Below are positions 61,049 through 64,000 of a DNA stretch of 64,000 nt, piece after piece. The position numbers and the translations under genes were made by a program. The notes beneath the pieces are model-generated. The model was not told the origin of the DNA, made no database searches, and saw only the letters and a list, made by a program, of their open reading frames with translations. Origin of the DNA: an uncultured Microbacterium sp. (GTDB lineage: Bacteria; Actinomycetota; Actinomycetes; Actinomycetales; Microbacteriaceae). Each line of letters opens with the position of its first letter. Position 1 is the stretch's first letter. The stretch spans positions 186,001-250,000 of the forward strand of contig NZ_CALBRW010000016.1 of the NCBI RefSeq assembly GCF_937927635.1, written 5' to 3'.

Positions 61049-61780
61049 TCATCCCAGCTGGTGGGAGATCTCGGCGGCGGTCTCGCGCAGCATCGGCACG
61101 CGCTGCTCGAGCTGCCGGCGGCTCTGGGCGACGCGCAGCGCGGTGAGGGACAAGGCCCCCACCACTCCGGCGGCCGTCACGATGGGCACGGCCACGCAGC
61201 CCACGAAGTCCTCGAACTCGGCGTCGTCGAACGCCCAGCCCCGGCGGGCGGTCGCTGCCAGGTCGGCGTCGAGGGCGGCGCGGCTGGTGAGGGTGTTGGC
61301 GGTATACGGATGCCAGTCGCAGCCGGCCAGCAGGCTGTCGCGCCGGTCGACGGGCAGCTCCGCGAGCACCGCCTTGCCGATGCCGCTGCAGTGCGGCCGC
61401 ACGGCGGCGCCGACACGTGAGTACATCCGCACACCCGACGCGTCCTCCACCTTGTCGACATAGACGATCTCGTCGCCCATCAGCGCACCGAGGTGCAGGG
61501 TGTTGCCGACGATGCGATGCAATCTGCGCAGGTGTGCATATGCCGCGCCGCGCAGATCCAGCTGCTCCAGCGCCGCGCCGCCGAGTACGGCGAGCCGGAT
61601 GCCGACGACGTAGGTGCCGTCGATCTGCCGACGCACGAATCCGACCTGCTCCAGGCTCTGCAGCTCGCGGAACATGGTCGAGCGGTGGATGCCGAACCGC
61701 TCCGCGAGTTCGATCACGGTCGCCGGCTCCGCAGCGAGGGCGTTCAGGATACCGGCTGCTCTCTCGACACTCTGCGACAT
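61049..61780 (-). CDS. IclR-family transcriptional regulator
   Basis: The 243-residue protein has an N-terminal winged helix (VIELAERFGIHRSTMFRELQSLEQ) and a GAF-like IclR effector domain (VGNTLHLGALMGDEIVYVDK; HCSGIGKAVLAELP). It follows the deacylase gene by three bases, so it may be on the same transcript, and probably regulates the D-amino-acid genes. Confidence 0.92.
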   Translation of the reverse strand: MSQSVERAAGILNALAAEPATVIELAERFGIHRSTMFRELQSLEQVGFVRRQIDGTYVVGIRLAVLGGAALEQLDLRGAAYAHLRRLHRIVGNTLHLGALMGDEIVYVDKVEDASGVRMYSRVGAAVRPHCSGIGKAVLAELPVDRRDSLLAGCDWHPYTANTLTSRAALDADLAATARRGWAFDDAEFEDFVGCVAVPIVTAAGVVGALSLTALRVAQSRRQLEQRVPMLRETAAEISHQLG

Positions 61781-61783
61781 CGG

Positions 61784-63511
61784 TCAGCCCCCGGTTCCCG
61801 GAGTGCCGACGTCTGCGATTCTGCCGTCCTCGTCGCCGAGACCCCTGCCTGCCGTCGACACCCCCACCTGCGGACGTCCATAGATGGGGGTGTCGGCGGA
61901 AACTGGGGGTGTCAGCGGAGGGAGGCCGGCTGCCTCCCGTCGCAGGCCGCGCCCGGGCAGCGCGCCGGTGAGCTCGCCGCCGGCGAGCACCTGCACACCG
62001 GCCACGAACACGTCATCGATGCCGACAGCGGGCTCGTTCGGGTGCTCGTAGGTGGCGCCGTCAGCCACGCCCATAGGATCCACCAGCAGCACATCGGCCA
62101 GCGCACCCGCCTCGATCGCGCCACGACGCCCGAGGCCGAACCTGCGGACGGGCTGCGCGGAGAGGTGGTGCACGGCATCCGCCCACGACCAGGTGCCCAG
62201 TTCGCGCACGAACAGACGCAGGTAGCGCGCGAACGACCCCGCCGCGCGCGGATGCGGATGCGCGCCGATGAAGATGCCGTCGGATCCCCCGGTGTGCGCG
62301 GGGTGCGCGACGATGCGCGCGAGGTCGGTGTCGGGGCGCGGGTTGTGCACGGCCATGACGGCGCTGACCTCCATGCGAGAGGCGGCGAGCAGGTCGAAGG
62401 CGAGATCCATCGGGTCGGCGTCGGACCGCGCCGCGGCCTCGCGCAGGGTGAGCCCGTGCGCCCAGGCGAAGTCGGATGCCGCGATGTGCGCGAGCGTGAT
62501 CATGTCCGGCCACGCGGGCCCCAGGCTCGGGCTGTGCGATGCCCGCTGCGCGCACGTCTCGCGCAGCCGGTCCCTGGTCGTCGGGTCAGTGAAGCGCGCC
62601 ACGATCTCGCCGGTCGGCAGCGCCGAGATCTCCGGCGGGAGCAGCGGCATGCCCAGCAGGGTGCAGCCGCGGATGTAAGGGTAGGCGTCGAAGCTGGCGT
62701 CGATGCCGGCCGCGGCGAGCGCGTCGAGCTGGGCGAGCACGATCCCGGCGTCGGCGTGCAGGTGCGACACGTGCACGGGCAGCGGCATCCCGGCCTCGCG
62801 CGAGGCGAGCTGCGAGATCTCGCGCATCTCGTCGATGCCGGCGGCGGCGTTGTTCTCGTACCCGCCGCGCATGTGGCTGACGTATACGCCCCCGGCGCGC
62901 GCGACTGGCACGCACAGCGGGGCGATCTCCGCCGCATCCTGGAAGATGCCAGGCACGTAGTCCAGGCCGGTCGACAGGCCCAGTGCGCCCTCCGCCATCC
63001 CCTGTGCGACGAGGGCCGCCATGCGCACGCGCTCGTCGTCCGAGGCGGCGCCCTCCCGCCGGCCGCACACTTCGAAGCGCACGGTCCCGGCGGGTACGAG
63101 GTACCCGGCGTTGATCGGCGAGGCGTCGTCGACGGCACCCAGCAGCGCGGCGACACCGCCGCCGCGGTACACGGGGTGCGGGCCGTTGATCGCGGCGAAG
63201 TAGTCGGTCGCGTAGCGGCCGTCGCCCGGCGCGTACGAGACGCCGTCCTGCCCGCCGATCACCGTCGTCACGCCCTGGCGCAGCAGCGATGCGGTCACGG
63301 CGGGATCGCGCAGCAGGCCGTCGGCGTGCGAGTGCGCGTCGACGAATCCCGGCAGGATCAGGCGCCCGGCGGCGTCGACCACCGCATCGCCGTCACGCGC
63401 CGGCACCTCGCCGACGGCGGTGATCACGGCGCCCTCGAACGCGACATCGGCGCGCTCGAGACCGGCGGGGGCGACGATCGATCCGCCGCGGAGGACCGTA
63501 CGAGTGCTCAT
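61784..63511 (-). CDS. N-acyl-D-amino-acid deacylase (D-aminoacylase) with repeat-derived tail
   Basis: ATG 63511 (MSTRTVLRGG) is 14 bases after the preceding gene; a longer frame lacks support. The 575-residue amidohydrolase has ILPGFVDAHSHADG (metal HxH), GGQDGVSYAP, VHVSHLHAD, and TGGSDGIFIGAHPHPRAAGSF. It would release D-amino acids from N-acyl forms. The natural C-terminus appears to end near GALPGRGLRRE; the last about 45 residues are largely encoded by the 82-bp repeat copy B (61835-61916), an unusual extension of low-complexity Gly/Pro type. Confidence 0.88.
   Translation of the reverse strand: MSTRTVLRGGSIVAPAGLERADVAFEGAVITAVGEVPARDGDAVVDAAGRLILPGFVDAHSHADGLLRDPAVTASLLRQGVTTVIGGQDGVSYAPGDGRYATDYFAAINGPHPVYRGGGVAALLGAVDDASPINAGYLVPAGTVRFEVCGRREGAASDDERVRMAALVAQGMAEGALGLSTGLDYVPGIFQDAAEIAPLCVPVARAGGVYVSHMRGGYENNAAAGIDEMREISQLASREAGMPLPVHVSHLHADAGIVLAQLDALAAAGIDASFDAYPYIRGCTLLGMPLLPPEISALPTGEIVARFTDPTTRDRLRETCAQRASHSPSLGPAWPDMITLAHIAASDFAWAHGLTLREAAARSDADPMDLAFDLLAASRMEVSAVMAVHNPRPDTDLARIVAHPAHTGGSDGIFIGAHPHPRAAGSFARYLRLFVRELGTWSWADAVHHLSAQPVRRFGLGRRGAIEAGALADVLLVDPMGVADGATYEHPNEPAVGIDDVFVAGVQVLAGGELTGALPGRGLRREAAGLPPLTPPVSADTPIYGRPQVGVSTAGRGLGDEDGRIADVGTPGTGG
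61835..61916. repeat. 82-bp four-box dyad repeat, copy B (inside the 3' end of the deacylase gene)
   Basis: Unit copies GCCGAGACCCCT (61835-61846) and GTCGACACCCCC (61854-61865) face inverted copies at 61886-61897 and 61905-61916; both periods are 19 bases and the centre is 61875/61876. Length, box positions and symmetry are the same as copy A at 59521, though the spacers differ. Confidence 0.85.
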
Positions 63512-63525
63512 CAGGATGCCGCTCC

Positions 63526-63999
63526 TCAGAACCAGGTGCGGATCAGGTCGACGATGACGCCGGACTCGACGCTGTCCACCACCGGCAGCACCCGCCACTT
63601 GTCGAACGCCGTGCACGGGTGCGACAGCCCGAAGCGCACGACCGAGCCCACCGCCAGCGGCTCGGCAGGACGCACGTAGGAGTGCTGATCGTTCATCGCC
63701 GAGACGACGGCGTCGACCGGATGCCACGAGCCGGCGAGCTCATCGGCGGCGGCACGCGGGATGGGCAGCCCCTCGTCGTAGGGGAAGTCGCGCTTGCCTG
63801 CATCCACCAGCGCCAGCCCGGGCTCGGGGCTGGACACCACCCGTGCGATCCCGTGCATGGCGTTGACGAAGTGCGGGCCCTGCCCGGTGCCGCCCTCGTC
63901 GAACGGCGAGATTCCGCGGTAGAAGCCGTCGTCGTGCACGATGTACGCGCCGGAGCGCAGCGTGAAGCGGGTGCGGCCGTCGCGCTCGGCGCCGGCCCA
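63526..63999 (-). CDS. D-serine dehydratase / D-threonine aldolase-like enzyme, C-terminal part (5' end off window)
   Basis: The frame is open to the right edge, reading LRSGAYIVHDDGFYRGISPF just before a GTG at 63939, so the gene starts outside the window. The visible domain is the DSD1-type C-terminal domain (PF14031) with zinc ligands His in NDQHSYVR and His-X-Cys in LSHPCTAFDKW. The missing N-terminal part should be the PLP-binding alanine-racemase-like barrel. Family members dehydrate D-serine or cleave D-threonine. It precedes the D-aminoacylase gene by 14 bases, forming a D-amino-acid operon with it. Confidence 0.88.
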   Translation of the reverse strand, partial: WAGAERDGRTRFTLRSGAYIVHDDGFYRGISPFDEGGTGQGPHFVNAMHGIARVVSSPEPGLALVDAGKRDFPYDEGLPIPRAAADELAGSWHPVDAVVSAMNDQHSYVRPAEPLAVGSVVRFGLSHPCTAFDKWRVLPVVDSVESGVIVDLIRTWF

Positions 64000-64000
64000 C

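Overview
The window is high-GC actinobacterial DNA. Its leucine-, alanine- and arginine-rich proteins, frequent GTG starts, ATGA/GTGA gene overlaps, and frequent GGATGCC/GCATCC strings suggest Microbacteriaceae, most likely Microbacterium (inference from style and gene content; no marker gene such as 16S rRNA is present). No tRNA, rRNA, CRISPR array, transposase or integrase was recognised. Coding density is very high and no gene-free stretch exceeds 300 bases. The largest gaps, about 210-285 bases at 12491-12703, 21104-21386, 36802-37031, 40063-40283 and 48476-48720, hold operators, repeats or a terminator and are annotated.

Region 1-8212 looks like a defence / toxin-antitoxin block. It holds a Z1-domain ATPase cut by the left edge, a Vsr-type endonuclease, three small unknown proteins, a MazG-like pyrophosphohydrolase overlapping a GIY-YIG + Schlafen-group-3 (DUF2075) helicase/nuclease, and a hipBA pair with a likely promoter/operator. 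After a TetR/SDR pair comes an AlbA_2-type regulator, a dienelactone hydrolase and a FitAB/VapBC-type PIN toxin-antitoxin pair (to 13359).

Region 13497-30720 is mostly ordinary: a CitAB-type two-component system facing an ABC importer (lipoprotein, fused double permease, ATPase) plus MFS exporter; purL with two tiny membrane proteins; an FMN reductase; a short-form 6-phosphogluconate dehydrogenase; a LysR-controlled MFS / FAD monooxygenase / NADP reductase cluster; and a DksA-type zinc-finger protein.

Region 30793-52739 is a large carbohydrate-acid locus. Leftward genes are gndA, uxuB, uxaC and a GH3 glycosidase. Rightward genes are a TIM-barrel isomerase, two Gfo/Idh/MocA dehydrogenases, a family-5 ABC importer with a permease-ATPase fusion, and a LacI regulator. 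Further on are an AEC transporter, a second isomerase, a GPH-type glycoside:cation symporter, D-mannonate dehydratase (manD), gluconokinase and an SGNH esterase. Six near-palindromic copies of TTGGCAAYCGGTTGCCAA lie in three pairs in the three intergenic regions that fire these operons, so one LacI protein probably controls the whole locus. UxaC-UxuB-ManD converts glucuronate to 2-keto-3-deoxygluconate; KDG kinase and aldolase are not in the window.

Region 52812-58602 is an efflux block (DHA2 MFS pump, NarL/DesK-like two-component system, MMPL transporter), followed by a coiled-coil membrane protein and a third Gfo/Idh/MocA dehydrogenase. Region 60633-64000 is a D-amino-acid locus: RidA, IclR regulator, N-acyl-D-amino-acid deacylase and a D-serine dehydratase / D-threonine aldolase-type enzyme cut by the right edge. 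Two copies of an 82-bp four-box dyad repeat lie here, one inside the 3' end of the deacylase gene.
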